A DNA stretch of 64,000 nucleotides from positions 248,001 through 312,000 of the forward strand of contig NZ_BMPB01000006.1 in assembly GCF_014647375.1 (NCBI RefSeq), in the 5' to 3' direction. Source of the DNA: Parabacteroides faecis (GTDB lineage: Bacteria > Bacteroidota > Bacteroidia > Bacteroidales > Tannerellaceae). A program made the translations under genes and the position numbers. The notes beneath the pieces were generated by a model that saw nothing but the letters and a program-made list of their open reading frames with translations, was not told where the DNA came from and searched no databases. Below are positions 1-10,400 of this stretch, piece by piece. The number at the start of each line of letters is the position of its first letter. The first letter of the stretch is position 1.

Positions 1-359
1 TCAACAGAAGTACCCAGTACCTTTACGCCATATTTGGCAAGTGTGCCGCTGGTGTATAACTGAGTTCCGCAGTTCAGGGCAGTCTGGCCACCAAAAGCCA
101 GCAGGATTCCGTCCGGTTGTTCTTTTTTGATCACTTCTTCAACAAAATACGGTGTGATAGGCAGGAAATAAACCTTGTCTGCTACCCCTTCTGATGTTTG
201 AATAGTTGCAATGTTCGGATTCAGCAATACGGTACTGATACCTTCTTCTTTCAGTGCCTTTAATGCTTGTGAACCGGAGTAGTCAAACTCGCCGGCCTGT
301 CCGATCTTCAGGGCACCCGAGCCCAGAACAATCACCTTTTTGATTCCAATCTTCGACAT
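1..359 (-). CDS. carB: Carbamoyl-phosphate synthase large subunit, N-terminal part (runs off the window)
   Basis: Only the first 119 codons lie in the window. The product makes carbamoyl phosphate from bicarbonate, ATP and glutamine-derived ammonia, for pyrimidine and arginine synthesis in the cytoplasm. The visible part is the pre-ATP-grasp domain of the first half, with [14 protein letters not shown] near residues 13-26, [12 protein letters not shown] near 45-56 and [10 protein letters not shown] near 89-98. The [10 protein letters not shown] form resembles eukaryotic CAD-type synthetases more than the proteobacterial GQACEFDYSG form. The start is the only in-frame ATG before this domain. 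No carA lies directly upstream. Instead there is a 240-base leader with a short ORF and a terminator-like hairpin, so transcript-level control is plausible. Confidence 0.93.
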   Translation of the reverse strand, partial: MSKIGIKKVIVLGSGALKIGQAGEFDYSGSQALKALKEEGISTVLLNPNIATIQTSEGVADKVYFLPITPYFVEEVIKKEQPDGILLAFGGQTALNCGTQLYTSGTLAKYGVKVLGTSV

Positions 360-434
360 AGTAATTGGGTTGTTTTGTTTATTAATTTGATTTTATAGAA
401 TATTATACCTTTAATAATCGCCGTTTCGGGACAC

Positions 435-468
435 AAAAAAAATGCGTTAGTAAAAATAACCAACGCAT
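435..468 (-). terminator. Hairpin with U-run in the carB leader (candidate attenuator)
   Basis: Read on the minus strand, ATGCGTT (468-462) pairs with AACGCAT (448-442) and is followed directly by seven to eight T (442-435). It lies 76 bases before the carB ATG and begins just after the stop of the leader ORF. It may attenuate carB, or simply end transcripts from the upstream Wzy_C gene. Confidence 0.6.
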
Positions 469-469
469 C

Positions 470-574
470 CTATATAAACAAATTATAATCCCGTAAATTA
501 AAGAAATGAGCTTCAATGTCCGGCGTTGAACCGGAGATAAACATCGGATTACACTTTTGTACCTTATTTGTCAT
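470..574 (-). CDS. Putative 34-residue leader peptide upstream of carB
   Basis: ATG at 574-572, stop TAG at 472-470; the peptide begins MTNKVQKCNP and ends RDYNLFI. A GAGGAAGAG stretch lies 5 bases before the ATG, and a Bacteroides-type promoter sits 25-60 bases upstream, giving a short 5' UTR. The stop lies two bases before the terminator-like hairpin. The promoter, ribosome site, short ORF and hairpin are in the order seen in peptide-coupled attenuators such as the enterobacterial pyrBI leader. The stretch before the hairpin is U-rich. The peptide has only one Arg codon, so Arg-codon control is unlikely. No known family was recognised; coding status rests on layout only. Confidence 0.35.
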   Translation of the reverse strand: MTNKVQKCNPMFISGSTPDIEAHFFNLRDYNLFI

Positions 575-599
575 GAAACTCTTCCTCACAAAATTTCGG

Positions 600-631
600 C
601 AAAGATAGGGGTTATAATTTTAATGTGCAAT
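600..631 (-). promoter_or_regulatory. Bacteroides-type promoter for the carB leader
   Basis: On the minus strand TATCTTTG (607-600) matches the -7 consensus TAnnTTTG exactly, and ATTG (631-628) lies 20 bases upstream at the -33 position. Predicted start of transcription is near 593, about 20 bases before the leader ORF. Confidence 0.6.
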
Positions 632-653
632 AAAAATGAAGGGAATCGTGGCT

Positions 654-2474
654 TTAAAATGACTGCTCCCGAAGAAGCTGATAGACTTCCTCTTTCATTT
701 GTATGGTTGTTTTACTGTTCACTACCGGTTTTTTCGTCAATACGGAGTGGGCCGCCAGCCGTAATTTCTCCGGATGATAGTAATTGGTTTCTGCATACAA
801 CTTAGTCAATCTGTAATAAGTCTCGATTTGTTCCGGGAGGATATGCAGGCATTGCAACAGATACTTCTCCGCCTGTTTGTACAGGCCGAGTTGCTGGTGG
901 CTTTCTGCCAGGATATAATAGAATTCAGGATTGGCACTCAACCGGATTGCCCGGCGGCTCCAAACGATGGCATCCGAATATTGTCTGCACTGCAGAAAAC
1001 ACCTGGCCCCTTCCTGCAGGAATTCTATCTTATGCGAAAGATGTGGATAGAGACACATATATCCTTGTGCGGCTACTTTTTGCTCGTCTTTTTGTCCCAG
1101 TGTCCGTAAAGTTTTCCACTCTTTGTATGGCTCATAGTAACTTCGCTGTCCGAAGAACAGGATACAGGCGACTAATGCGGCAAAAGCTCCGATATGCGGA
1201 CAGTTTTTCGGTGAAGACTTTTGTATGCTCTCCGGTCGTGTGACGCACATCGCCGAGAAAAAGATGAGTAATATCCAGAACGACGGTAATTGTAACGGAT
1301 AAGAATACATGGAGAAGAGCGATAAAGCAAGGATCGCACCGGTAGCCCCGACTTGTTTGTTCTTTAATCCGTAATAAAGGCAGAACCCTATCCACAGGGC
1401 AAAAAGAAGCAACCCGGCGACTCCGAATTCAAGCCCCATCTGTAGATAGTCGTTATAGGCGAATTTGGGACAGCCGGCTGCTGCGAGTTCTGTATCCGAT
1501 GCTTTTCCCGATGCAAAATAATCAGCTTGTGTCTGGGCAAATAATGCCGGGAAGCCTCCCATGCCAGTCCCTGTAACGGGTTGGTTCAGGATCGCCTTGG
1601 TGGTTACGTTCCACATCAGCATCCGGTTGGCGGATTGGTCGGGATGAAAGATCCCACCCAGAGTAGGGAGTAATGAAATGATCAGAAACAGGATGACACA
1701 GCTGAAGATCACGCTCTTGTTATGCCTGATCACTCTCTTTTTCAATAATTCCCATCCCGATTTTCTAAGGAAGAAAACCCAGCAGCAGGAAGCTCCGGCT
1801 GCCAGCCATGCCGGTCGGCTCATTCCCCCCGGAAGGGCTATCATAATAATCGCTATGGCAAAGACCGCCAGATAGAAAACCATGGTTCTGGCCTCCCACC
1901 AGGCCATCTTGTCACAATTGCGGAATCGTAGAGCCAGGTTCAGGCAAACAGGTAAAATGATCGCCAGATATCCGGAGAAAGGAGTCGGGTTGAAAAGAAG
2001 TCCGTCCGCCCTGAGAAGCGGATGAGCCGTAGAAGGAGAGCCGTATAAATGTCCCATTCCCCAGATCGCTTCAAATATGCCTGTACATATAAGTATAGAC
2101 ATAAAAAAAAGCCTTAGTTCGGAATGAGTTTGCAGAACGGCCCGTAACATAAACCATAGAGTGCCTATTTGACCGGCAAAAAGGAGTCTTTCGGGTTGAG
2201 GGTCAAGTTCACGGTCATACGTGAACAGGATAAGTACAATAAACAGTAATAAAAGCCCATCGGGTAATGAAAAAGTAAAGTTACTTTTTTTCACTGTGGC
2301 TTCCATAAATAAAACACTGAATGCTAGTAATAAAATAGAGAAATGAAACCAGAATATTTTTCCGGTGATGGTTCCTTCAGCGATTTCAGGATTGGCCGCA
2401 AACACGATGCACAAAAGTAACGCTCCGCTCGTAGAGAGGGATAATAGTCGTAGATACTTAAATAAAACTTTCAT
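654..2474 (-). CDS. Wzy_C / O-antigen-ligase-like membrane protein with C-terminal TPR repeats
   Basis: A 606-residue polytopic inner-membrane protein with about ten hydrophobic segments in residues 1-425 and a soluble tail of tetratricopeptide-type helices (about 450-600). The central motif, TGTGMGGFPALF followed by an AAGCPKFAYNDYLQMG stretch, sits in the long loop typical of the Wzy_C family. Members join glycan chains to lipid A-core or to proteins, or polymerise repeat units; the acceptor cannot be read from sequence. It is a full-length paralog of the gene at 11829-13646, and the two flank the efflux operon. A weak promoter-like TAATTTTG at 2654-2647 could serve it. Assignment to the ligase superfamily is firm, the substrate unknown. 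Confidence 0.8.
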   Translation of the reverse strand: MKVLFKYLRLLSLSTSGALLLCIVFAANPEIAEGTITGKIFWFHFSILLLAFSVLFMEATVKKSNFTFSLPDGLLLLFIVLILFTYDRELDPQPERLLFAGQIGTLWFMLRAVLQTHSELRLFFMSILICTGIFEAIWGMGHLYGSPSTAHPLLRADGLLFNPTPFSGYLAIILPVCLNLALRFRNCDKMAWWEARTMVFYLAVFAIAIIMIALPGGMSRPAWLAAGASCCWVFFLRKSGWELLKKRVIRHNKSVIFSCVILFLIISLLPTLGGIFHPDQSANRMLMWNVTTKAILNQPVTGTGMGGFPALFAQTQADYFASGKASDTELAAAGCPKFAYNDYLQMGLEFGVAGLLLFALWIGFCLYYGLKNKQVGATGAILALSLFSMYSYPLQLPSFWILLIFFSAMCVTRPESIQKSSPKNCPHIGAFAALVACILFFGQRSYYEPYKEWKTLRTLGQKDEQKVAAQGYMCLYPHLSHKIEFLQEGARCFLQCRQYSDAIVWSRRAIRLSANPEFYYILAESHQQLGLYKQAEKYLLQCLHILPEQIETYYRLTKLYAETNYYHPEKLRLAAHSVLTKKPVVNSKTTIQMKEEVYQLLREQSF

Positions 2475-2646
2475 CTTTAATTTATTTTAGGGTGATATCG
2501 GACTCCACTTCTGTAAAATTTTAGAAGATGTTAATTAAAATGCATCAAGCTCTGACGTCCTCTTTTTTATTACTCATCAGCTCCTGCATAAAACATTTAA
2601 GACATAAGAAGGGTTTGGATAATTAACAAATCGTCCAAGATTATCA

Positions 2647-2654
2647 CAAAATTA
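2647..2654 (-). promoter_or_regulatory. Possible -7 element upstream of the Wzy_C/TPR gene
   Basis: TAATTTTG on the minus strand fits TAnnTTTG, but no clear -33 TTTG is seen at the usual spacing. The leader to the gene at 2474 would be about 170 bases and holds only a 14-codon ORF of doubtful meaning. The rest of 2475-2697 shows nothing I can support. Confidence 0.3.
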
Positions 2655-2697
2655 GGAAAGAAAAACAGTTATTAGTGGTTAATTCTTTACAAGATGA

Positions 2698-5600
2698 TCA
2701 TTTCTTTAACGTGAAAATAGGCAGGTATATAAAGATACCCAGGATAGACATGGTCAGTCCTCCGATCGTACCGGCAGCCAGTGGGAACCAGAACGCTTCT
2801 TTATCCGGACCTAGCATGAACGGGATGAATCCCAGTATAGTAGAGATTACAGTAAGGAAGATCGGTGTTATTTTGGCATTCCATGCTTTCAGGTATAATC
2901 GCCAGAGAGGCATTCTCGGTTTGGCTTCGCGTAACTGGTTGAATTCGTTCAGTATGTAGATACTGGCGTTTACCGTAATACCGCATAACAAGACGAACGA
3001 GGCAAATCCTCCCTGGTCGAAATTCAGTTTGAACCAGTAGAACGTCAGGAACACGCCGATATAAGATATCGGGATTACGAAGATAACCGCCAACGGCTGT
3101 TTCAGTGAGTTGAACAGGATACTGGTAGTAAAGAAAATGATGATAATGATCAACAACAACAGCAGGTATTGTTTATTATCTTTTGTATTCCAGCTCCAAT
3201 AATAACTATCCGCTTTGGCGGTATAGCCCATCGGAAGTGAAGCATTGAACTCTTTCAGTACACGGTCCCGTATTTTGTTTCCCTGGTTGGAAGCACCGAT
3301 GTACTCATACTGAAGGCACAGGCGATATTGTTGGTTCACTTTGGCTACTTTCTGCGGCATCTGTCCTTTCTCGACGGTAGCCAGCTCTGACAGTTTATAA
3401 GGTTTACCCTTGATGCTTTGGGGAACATACTGCATGCTCCAGACGTCATAGTCTGTGGCCTGGCGTGAACTGAGTTTCAATTTCTCCGTTTCATTATCGA
3501 CAACGATCGTGCCGCTGTAAATATCTTTACCGAACACCGGATTAATAGAGGCGAACAGTTCGATTGGCAGAATATTCTCCTGTGCCATCCGTGCCTTGTT
3601 CAGATTGAAATAGAACTCCTGGTAATCGTCTTTCCACCACGAAAATTCTGAATTGATAAGTACTTCTTTAATGCGCCGGAAGGTGAGAAGCTGTCCTTTC
3701 AACTGTTCTGCCCATTCGTACAATTCATCATAGTTATATCCGTACATCTCGATACGGAAGGAGCCGGCACTCTCCCGTACGTCATTATTGAATCCCTGAT
3801 CCTGAAGACCATATACCCCCCAGCTACCGCCTCCCAGTTCCAAAGCCTTGCTGATGATCTTGCTTTTAAGCGTATACGGGAAACCGCTCCGTTCCGCCGC
3901 TTTGGTGAAATAGATACGTATTCCGGCTTGTCGTGCACTGTATATATTCGTCTGGAACTGGCGAATATCTTTGAATGTACTCAGGTAGGCTTCCATGCGT
4001 CCCATCAACTGGTTCATCTGTTCCAGCGTGGTACCGTTCGGCATTGATGCAGTGACGGAAAGTACTGTTTCGTCATTGCGGGTAAAATAACTGCCGTCGT
4101 ACACTTTCTGTACGAACAGACGCAATGTTCCTCCCAGCGCTTTGTCGATGACCGGTTTCACTTTCTCTTTATAAGTTTCACCGGAAACGATTTTGTTATA
4201 TTTCTCTATGAGTAATGAGTCTGTTGCCGTATATGTCTTTTCTTTATCGTCCATCTCGATTTTCTCAGGTAAGAGAAATACAGGTAATCCGAAAACCAGA
4301 ACCAATACAACACATGCCGTCTTTTTCCACCGGCAGAGGAAACTGATCTGTGCCCGGTAATACCGGTTGAAATAGACCGGGAATCGTCTGAGCGCTCTGT
4401 TTCCCCATTTTCTGATCCGGGCAAAACGGACTGTTTTGGGTTCAGCCGATAAAGCTGCTTTTCGTTTTGCATTTTTCTTTTGTCCTAATCCCAGCTTCTC
4501 GATCAGGGCAGGAACAAAGAACAGGGCGATAGCCAGTGATACCGCCAGGTTGATGATCACCACGGCTGCAAAATCCTGCAGGTTCAACCGTATCTTTTCA
4601 TCGAGGAAGAAAATGATGACAAGGGCACCGATAGTCGTCAATGTAGCCGTCAGGATGGAAAGGAAAGCCTTCCGGTTGTGGCGGTTACGTATATGGTCGG
4701 TCATTACGATCGTATTGTCTATCACCAGACTTAACGAGATCGTGACACCGGCCAATGAGTAAAGCTGCATTTCAAGTCCTGCCAGATAAAAGAAAATAAC
4801 GGCAATACAAAGATTCACGCTCAGGCTGACAACGATCAGGAACAGGTAACGTACATTCCGGGTGATCAGCAGAACGAACAGTAACAGGATCAGGATAGTA
4901 AGTCCGGTACGTATATAGATCTTATTCAATTCATTCTGGATGAATTCGGTCGCATCGTAGCTGGTATGTATCTCATATCCCTGCGGTAATAACTGGCGGA
5001 TATGTTCCATTTCCTTTTTTACCTGTTTGGCAAGTTCCAGCTGGTTAGCCGTTTCTTCTGCCCGGATAGAAAGATAGATCGAGTTCAGCCCGTTGATACG
5101 GTAATAACTTTGGGGGGCTTCTTCCTGCCGGGTCACTTTCAGCAGTTGGTCCAGGCGGATCAGTTTTCCCTCTTTACTGGTCACGGTGATGTGGGAAGCG
5201 TCGAAACCGTTCTGCACATTATCCGGTATCAGGGCAAGGCGTATCCATTCCTCCTGTTCATTCGTATTCATATTTCCTGTCCCCAGGAACTCTTTATTAT
5301 AGTACTGGCCGATGGCTGTCTGTATATCCGTGGTCGTGATGCCGAGCGAAACGAGTTGCCGGCTGTCGTATTCCAGACGCCATTCCATAGGCGTAGCCCC
5401 CCGCACGTCGATTCGGTAGATGCCGGAGATACCAGCCAGATGCGGCTTGATCTGATCTTCGGCGAACCGCTGGATAAAGATAGGTGTGGCTGCCGCGTTC
5501 AGTGTATAAGTCATGAAAGGACCTGATTCCTTGTCATCCGGTCGGCTCATTTCCAGTATCGGATAACTTAATCCGTCGGGCAGGCTCGGCCATGTCTGGC

Positions 5601-5931
5601 GGACGATCGTCGATGCCTCGAAGCGGGCGGCGTCGATGTTCGTATGCTTATCCAGTTCCAGTGTCACATACCCGAAACCGTTACCGGAGGTTGAGTTGAT
5701 CTCCTTGATCCCTTTGATACGTGCCAGCATCGCTTCCAGCCGCGACGTCACTTCCATCTCGATCACACGAGCCGAGTTACCGGGCATGCTGTAGCTGATA
5801 GTCAGCCTGGGCAATGTGCGTGAGGGAGACAACTTGATCGGCAGGAGAGGAATGAAAGCCAGTCCTGTCAACGCCACACAAAGAAAGGTGACGATGATCG
5901 TAAAGGATGATATTTTAGGAGATGCACTCAT
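2698..5931 (-). CDS. RND-family efflux permease (second pump subunit of the operon)
   Basis: A 1077-residue inner-membrane RND transporter with the standard layout: TM1 near 10-30, a large periplasmic porter loop, TM2-TM6 near 340-480, a second periplasmic loop and TM7-TM12 near the end. The TM4 proton-relay aspartate is D405 in SLVIDNTIVM. RND pumps export drugs, lipids or metals by proton antiport together with a periplasmic adaptor and a TolC channel. It starts 12 bases after the TolC-like gene and is the last gene of the operon. It is clearly diverged from the first RND gene here, so the two may form a mixed trimer as in MdtBC (inference). The substrate cannot be predicted. Confidence 0.92.
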   Translation of the reverse strand: MSASPKISSFTIIVTFLCVALTGLAFIPLLPIKLSPSRTLPRLTISYSMPGNSARVIEMEVTSRLEAMLARIKGIKEINSTSGNGFGYVTLELDKHTNIDAARFEASTIVRQTWPSLPDGLSYPILEMSRPDDKESGPFMTYTLNAAATPIFIQRFAEDQIKPHLAGISGIYRIDVRGATPMEWRLEYDSRQLVSLGITTTDIQTAIGQYYNKEFLGTGNMNTNEQEEWIRLALIPDNVQNGFDASHITVTSKEGKLIRLDQLLKVTRQEEAPQSYYRINGLNSIYLSIRAEETANQLELAKQVKKEMEHIRQLLPQGYEIHTSYDATEFIQNELNKIYIRTGLTILILLLFVLLITRNVRYLFLIVVSLSVNLCIAVIFFYLAGLEMQLYSLAGVTISLSLVIDNTIVMTDHIRNRHNRKAFLSILTATLTTIGALVIIFFLDEKIRLNLQDFAAVVIINLAVSLAIALFFVPALIEKLGLGQKKNAKRKAALSAEPKTVRFARIRKWGNRALRRFPVYFNRYYRAQISFLCRWKKTACVVLVLVFGLPVFLLPEKIEMDDKEKTYTATDSLLIEKYNKIVSGETYKEKVKPVIDKALGGTLRLFVQKVYDGSYFTRNDETVLSVTASMPNGTTLEQMNQLMGRMEAYLSTFKDIRQFQTNIYSARQAGIRIYFTKAAERSGFPYTLKSKIISKALELGGGSWGVYGLQDQGFNNDVRESAGSFRIEMYGYNYDELYEWAEQLKGQLLTFRRIKEVLINSEFSWWKDDYQEFYFNLNKARMAQENILPIELFASINPVFGKDIYSGTIVVDNETEKLKLSSRQATDYDVWSMQYVPQSIKGKPYKLSELATVEKGQMPQKVAKVNQQYRLCLQYEYIGASNQGNKIRDRVLKEFNASLPMGYTAKADSYYWSWNTKDNKQYLLLLLIIIIIFFTTSILFNSLKQPLAVIFVIPISYIGVFLTFYWFKLNFDQGGFASFVLLCGITVNASIYILNEFNQLREAKPRMPLWRLYLKAWNAKITPIFLTVISTILGFIPFMLGPDKEAFWFPLAAGTIGGLTMSILGIFIYLPIFTLKK

Positions 5932-5943
5932 TGAGTCTGTTAC

Positions 5944-7422
5944 TTATAGTCCGTGCGTGAAATCGAATTCCCGGGCAAGCGATATGCCTGTTTCGAAATC
6001 ATGTAATGTCAGTTTACGTATTTTGAAATAGCTTAGCCAGTAATTTTGCAAAGCGGAGATGTAATTACGCTGTGCCTCCTGCTGGCGGTTCAATGATAAA
6101 GTCAGGCTGCTGATATCTGCCTTTCCGATCATAAACCGTTGCTTGGTTTCGGCATAAGCCATAACTGCCAGGTCCAGCGCCTCTTCCGCGCTACTGATCA
6201 GGTTCTGCTGGATATTGAAATCGCCGACCGTCATGATCACATCTTCCTCCACGCTCAGTTCCTCCTGGCGGGCGGATATTTGTGTCACGTTCAGGTTGTT
6301 TTTGGCGATATTGTGCTTACCCTTCCGTACGCCCCAGTCTACGAGGGGGATGGAAACGGATACGGATACAACATCCTGTTGCAATGGATTACGATAGGCT
6401 TCTTTCATTTTATCAGCTACCTGGTTAAAACCAATGCTGGCATTGATAGAGGCATTGAACATAGCTTCTTTTTTTGTCTTGTCCACCTGCTGTTCCGCTT
6501 CCAGTATCTGCTGTTTCATGTCGAGAAATTTCGGGTTGTTCTCCCGGGCGAGTGTCAATGCTTCGTCAACGGAGATCTGCATGTCTTTCGGACGTCCCGG
6601 AAGGCGTAACCGTATTTCTGTATTTTTATCGAAGTTGAGGAATGAGGCCAGGCTGAACATGGCTCTTTTCAAGGCTATATCTGCATTTTGTAATGTATTA
6701 CGCGCGTTAACGGCATCCAGTTTCAGTGTCAGCAATTCGGCTTTGTTGATAGCTGCGATCTTATGCCGCTCCTGTCCTGTCCGATATAGAGTATCTGTTG
6801 AAGCTACATTCTCTTTTGCCAGATCATATTCTGCTTGTGCCATAGCTAATGCAAAAAAGTAAGAGGTGGCTTGTTCACTGATATTTTCGATATTGTATAA
6901 CAATTCTTTTTTAGCCTTCTCGTATTTGAGGGGTTCGATCTTCCGTTCCCACCGGAAAGGATTGTAACCCAGTAGACTTTGGCTGTAACCAATCCGAATA
7001 GGGACAGTGGTATATTGATTATAAGTGTTTTCACCAAAATTTCGCATATATCCCAGTTCCGAGTCCAGATAAAAAGTACCACCCAGAAGGTCGAAGTTCT
7101 GTTTTACCTGAAGGTTTCCATTGGCGTAGAATGATTGTTGCGTACGATATTCTTCTGTGTTTTTATCATAATTATATCGTTTCGTAATATCCCGGTAATA
7201 CTGCGCCGGTGTCAGGTTCAGTGTCAGACTCGGCAGTCTCCCTGCCTTGAAAGTCCTGTACTGCCAGTAACCTGCCAAAAACATATTCTTTGTCCTGAAT
7301 GCCTCCAGCGAACTATCCGCCGCCAGCGAAATTGTCCGTTCGAGCGACAACGTGAGTGGCTGGGCACACAGGTAACCCGATGTGAGTAATAGAAACAATA
7401 ATAAGAGCTTACATATCTTCAT
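5944..7422 (-). CDS. TolC-family outer-membrane efflux channel
   Basis: A 492-residue protein with a clear signal peptide (LLLFLLLTSGYLCAQ, about residues 6-20) and two long coiled-coil-rich halves typical of the outer membrane efflux protein family, with heptad-rich helices near 170-270 and 310-460. It forms a trimeric duct through the outer membrane into the periplasm for RND pumps. It lies between two RND genes, 21 bases after the first and 12 before the second, so it is almost certainly co-transcribed. The cysteine usual for lipidation of this family in proteobacteria is not at the expected site; cleavage after an Ala-Gln is more likely. Confidence 0.9.
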   Translation of the reverse strand: MKICKLLLLFLLLTSGYLCAQPLTLSLERTISLAADSSLEAFRTKNMFLAGYWQYRTFKAGRLPSLTLNLTPAQYYRDITKRYNYDKNTEEYRTQQSFYANGNLQVKQNFDLLGGTFYLDSELGYMRNFGENTYNQYTTVPIRIGYSQSLLGYNPFRWERKIEPLKYEKAKKELLYNIENISEQATSYFFALAMAQAEYDLAKENVASTDTLYRTGQERHKIAAINKAELLTLKLDAVNARNTLQNADIALKRAMFSLASFLNFDKNTEIRLRLPGRPKDMQISVDEALTLARENNPKFLDMKQQILEAEQQVDKTKKEAMFNASINASIGFNQVADKMKEAYRNPLQQDVVSVSVSIPLVDWGVRKGKHNIAKNNLNVTQISARQEELSVEEDVIMTVGDFNIQQNLISSAEEALDLAVMAYAETKQRFMIGKADISSLTLSLNRQQEAQRNYISALQNYWLSYFKIRKLTLHDFETGISLAREFDFTHGL

Positions 7423-7443
7423 AACGGCATTATATAGAATTCG

Positions 7444-10400
7444 TTAAACTTCTGTTTGTTTTTCAGTAATTACTTCGTTTACATCATGTTTCCGGTAAAT
7501 GAACCAGTAAACCAACGGGATGATGAACAAACTGACGGCTGTACCGATGAACATGGCCGAGATCATGGCGATGGAAAGCGGCTTTTGGAGTTCGCTACCC
7601 ATATCGAACGAAAACAGCAACGGTACCATACCGAATATGGTTGTCAGGGATGTCATGATGATAGGACGCAGACGGCGACGGCCGGCTTCATGAATCGCTT
7701 CCATCAATGGTACGCCCTCCTTCCGTAACTCATTGATCGCATCCAGTTTCAGGATAGAGTCATTGATAATGATACCGCAGGTTACCACAATACCGATGGC
7801 GCTCATCAGGTTCATCGTATGTCCGCAGATCCAAAGCACCAGCAAAGAAGCTGCTACGTCGATCGGGATCTCGATCAGTACGATCAATGGTTGCAGGAAA
7901 CTTTCGAACTGTGCAGCCAGGATAAAATACATCAACAAGATAGATATCAGTAAGATCACCACCAATTCGCTTAACATCTGTTGATTGGAGAAGAAACTAC
8001 CGGAGAAATCGATTTCCCATTTCTGTCCGCCCAGCTTTTTCACTTCCTCCATCAACGGTTCCGCTTTCTTTACATCGTAGAAACTGAACGGGATATATTC
8101 GCCGTTCTTTCCGGCGGTGATCGTCTTCAGGTCTTCCCCTTGTGTCACTCGTACCAGCGATTGCAACGGGATATACTGAGTCTTTCCGTTTTTGTCTGCC
8201 TGCGTCTGTACCAGCGTTTGTTGTAGAACGTCATTCACCGTTTTCCCGTCACCGGCAAGAGCGATGGGAAGATACTGCTGATAGGAGCGGAGGGTAGCTA
8301 CTTCATTCTCTTTGAAAGCCGTTTTCAATAAACGGTATACCTCGTTATAGTCTACTTTATAAAGTAGTAACTTCTGTCTGTCGATGGATATATTCAACTG
8401 GTTATCGAAAGCGACACCGACCGGAGCAATACCGGTGGATGTTTTCATCTGCGATTCCAGCTTGTGTAAAGACTGAGCTTCCGGAGCCTCTGCCTTGTTA
8501 CGGGCATAAAATTCGGCTACGATATCGGCCTCACCTGTCACAAACAACTTTTCGAACACCGTTATCGGAGGTGAGAAAGAGAATACCGCTTCCGGATAGT
8601 TTTTGTTCAGCCATTCGGTGACCTTTCCCTGTAAAGGGACTATGGCAGAAGCATTTTCCGTCTTGAAATATAATTCGGCTTCCGATGCGGATAGCTCCCT
8701 GTCGCGGTTCAGCAGGAATTGTTGCTGTCCGACGTATGAAGTATATTCCTGTACTTCCCCGGTGACTTGTTCGAATAATTTATCCACCCGTTCCCGGTTT
8801 TCGTCGATATGGATGTTTTCATTCCATTCGATATGGGCGATCAGTTCGTTTTGATCGATCTCTGGCATCCTGCTTTTAGGTACTTCGTAGAACAACAGAA
8901 CACATAACGGAAGAGTGACCAGAATAAACACGATATTCGATTTTTTGTGGCGGAACACGAAATCGACTCCCGCATCATAAAAACGATCCAGCGTATGTTC
9001 TTTGATCAGATTGTTTATCCGCAGGTTAATTCCCGTGTGCTTGATATCCGGAATGCTGTAGACTAATTTGTAAAGAACGGGAAGTAACATGATTCCCGTA
9101 AAATAGGAAACCATCAGTCCGACCGTCACGGCAAACGCCTGGTCGTAGAAGATAGCTCCGGCAATACCGCTCATAAATACCAACGGAACAAATACGGCAA
9201 TGGTCGTCAAGGTTGAACTCAGCATCGGCGTGATTACTTCGGAAGTCCCTTTGGAACAAGCCTCTTCCAGTGTGTACCCTTTCGATCTGTATTGCATAAT
9301 ATTTTCCGTCACAATGATCGAACTGTCGATCATCATACCCAATGCCAGGATCAATCCGGAAAGGGAGATGATGTTCAGCGACATCTTGAACATATAAAAG
9401 AACAGAAAGCTGATGATAAGGCTGACTATCATACTCAGGCCGATTACTGCCGGGCTCTTGATGTCCCCGAGGAACAGGATCGCCACGATACAGATAAAAA
9501 TGAAACCGAGCGACAGGTTCTGTTTTAGGTTGGAAATAGTATAATCCAGCAATTCGGTCTGGTTGCGGCTGATGCTGAAATCGATATCCGGATAAACCGT
9601 TGCGAAATATTCCGTCACTTCCTGCAATGCCTCCTTCATATTGTCCATATTCTCGTCCGTCTGCTTGATAACGGCCAGTGTGACCGCCCGTTTCCCATTC
9701 GAGATGGAGGCGCCTGTCTCCATCTCCGGTACTACGGCTATTTTTGCCAGTTCCTTCAACTGGAAAATACGGTCGTTTTTGCGGATATAGATATTCTGCA
9801 CATCTTCCGGTGTGCGGAGTAATGTAGAGAATTTGATATTGTATTCATAATATCCGTCCCGTACGGTCATGCTACCCGGCTCGATATTGTTCGAATTGAG
9901 TGCTGATTCCAGGTCGTTCAATGTAATACCTGCCATTTCCAGCATCTTGATATCCGGTACGATCTGTAACTGCCGTTTCAGCATTCCTGTAATATCCACC
10001 ATCGCCACCTCCGGCAATTGTTCGATGCGTCGTTTGATTACCGTTTCGGCAAACTGGCAAAGATCGAGGAAGGCTGCTTCGCTGTCACCCGTTTTCAGTG
10101 TCAGGTTCAGGCAAAAGACAGGAATATCGGTAGCGCTCGCCTTGATCACCCGCGGACGCTCCACTTCACGTGGCAGGTAGTTCATAGCAGCATCGATCTT
10201 TTCGTTCACTTCGATGAATGCCAGGTCGGTATTGGTCCCGAAATCGAAACTCAGTCGGATGATACCGGCACCGTCGCGTGTCTCGCTGTGAATATCGCGT
10301 AAGGCAGACACCTGCATCAGTTGCTGCCGGATCGGTTTGACAACCGTATTTTCCAGTTCGCGGGCCGATGTATTCTGTCCGGATACCTGTATGGTGATCT

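Noticed and set aside
2801-2986. Possible +1 frame continuation or frameshift in the RND gene
   Set aside because: The main frame of the RND gene is intact to its normal C-terminus, so the overlapping frame is a shadow.
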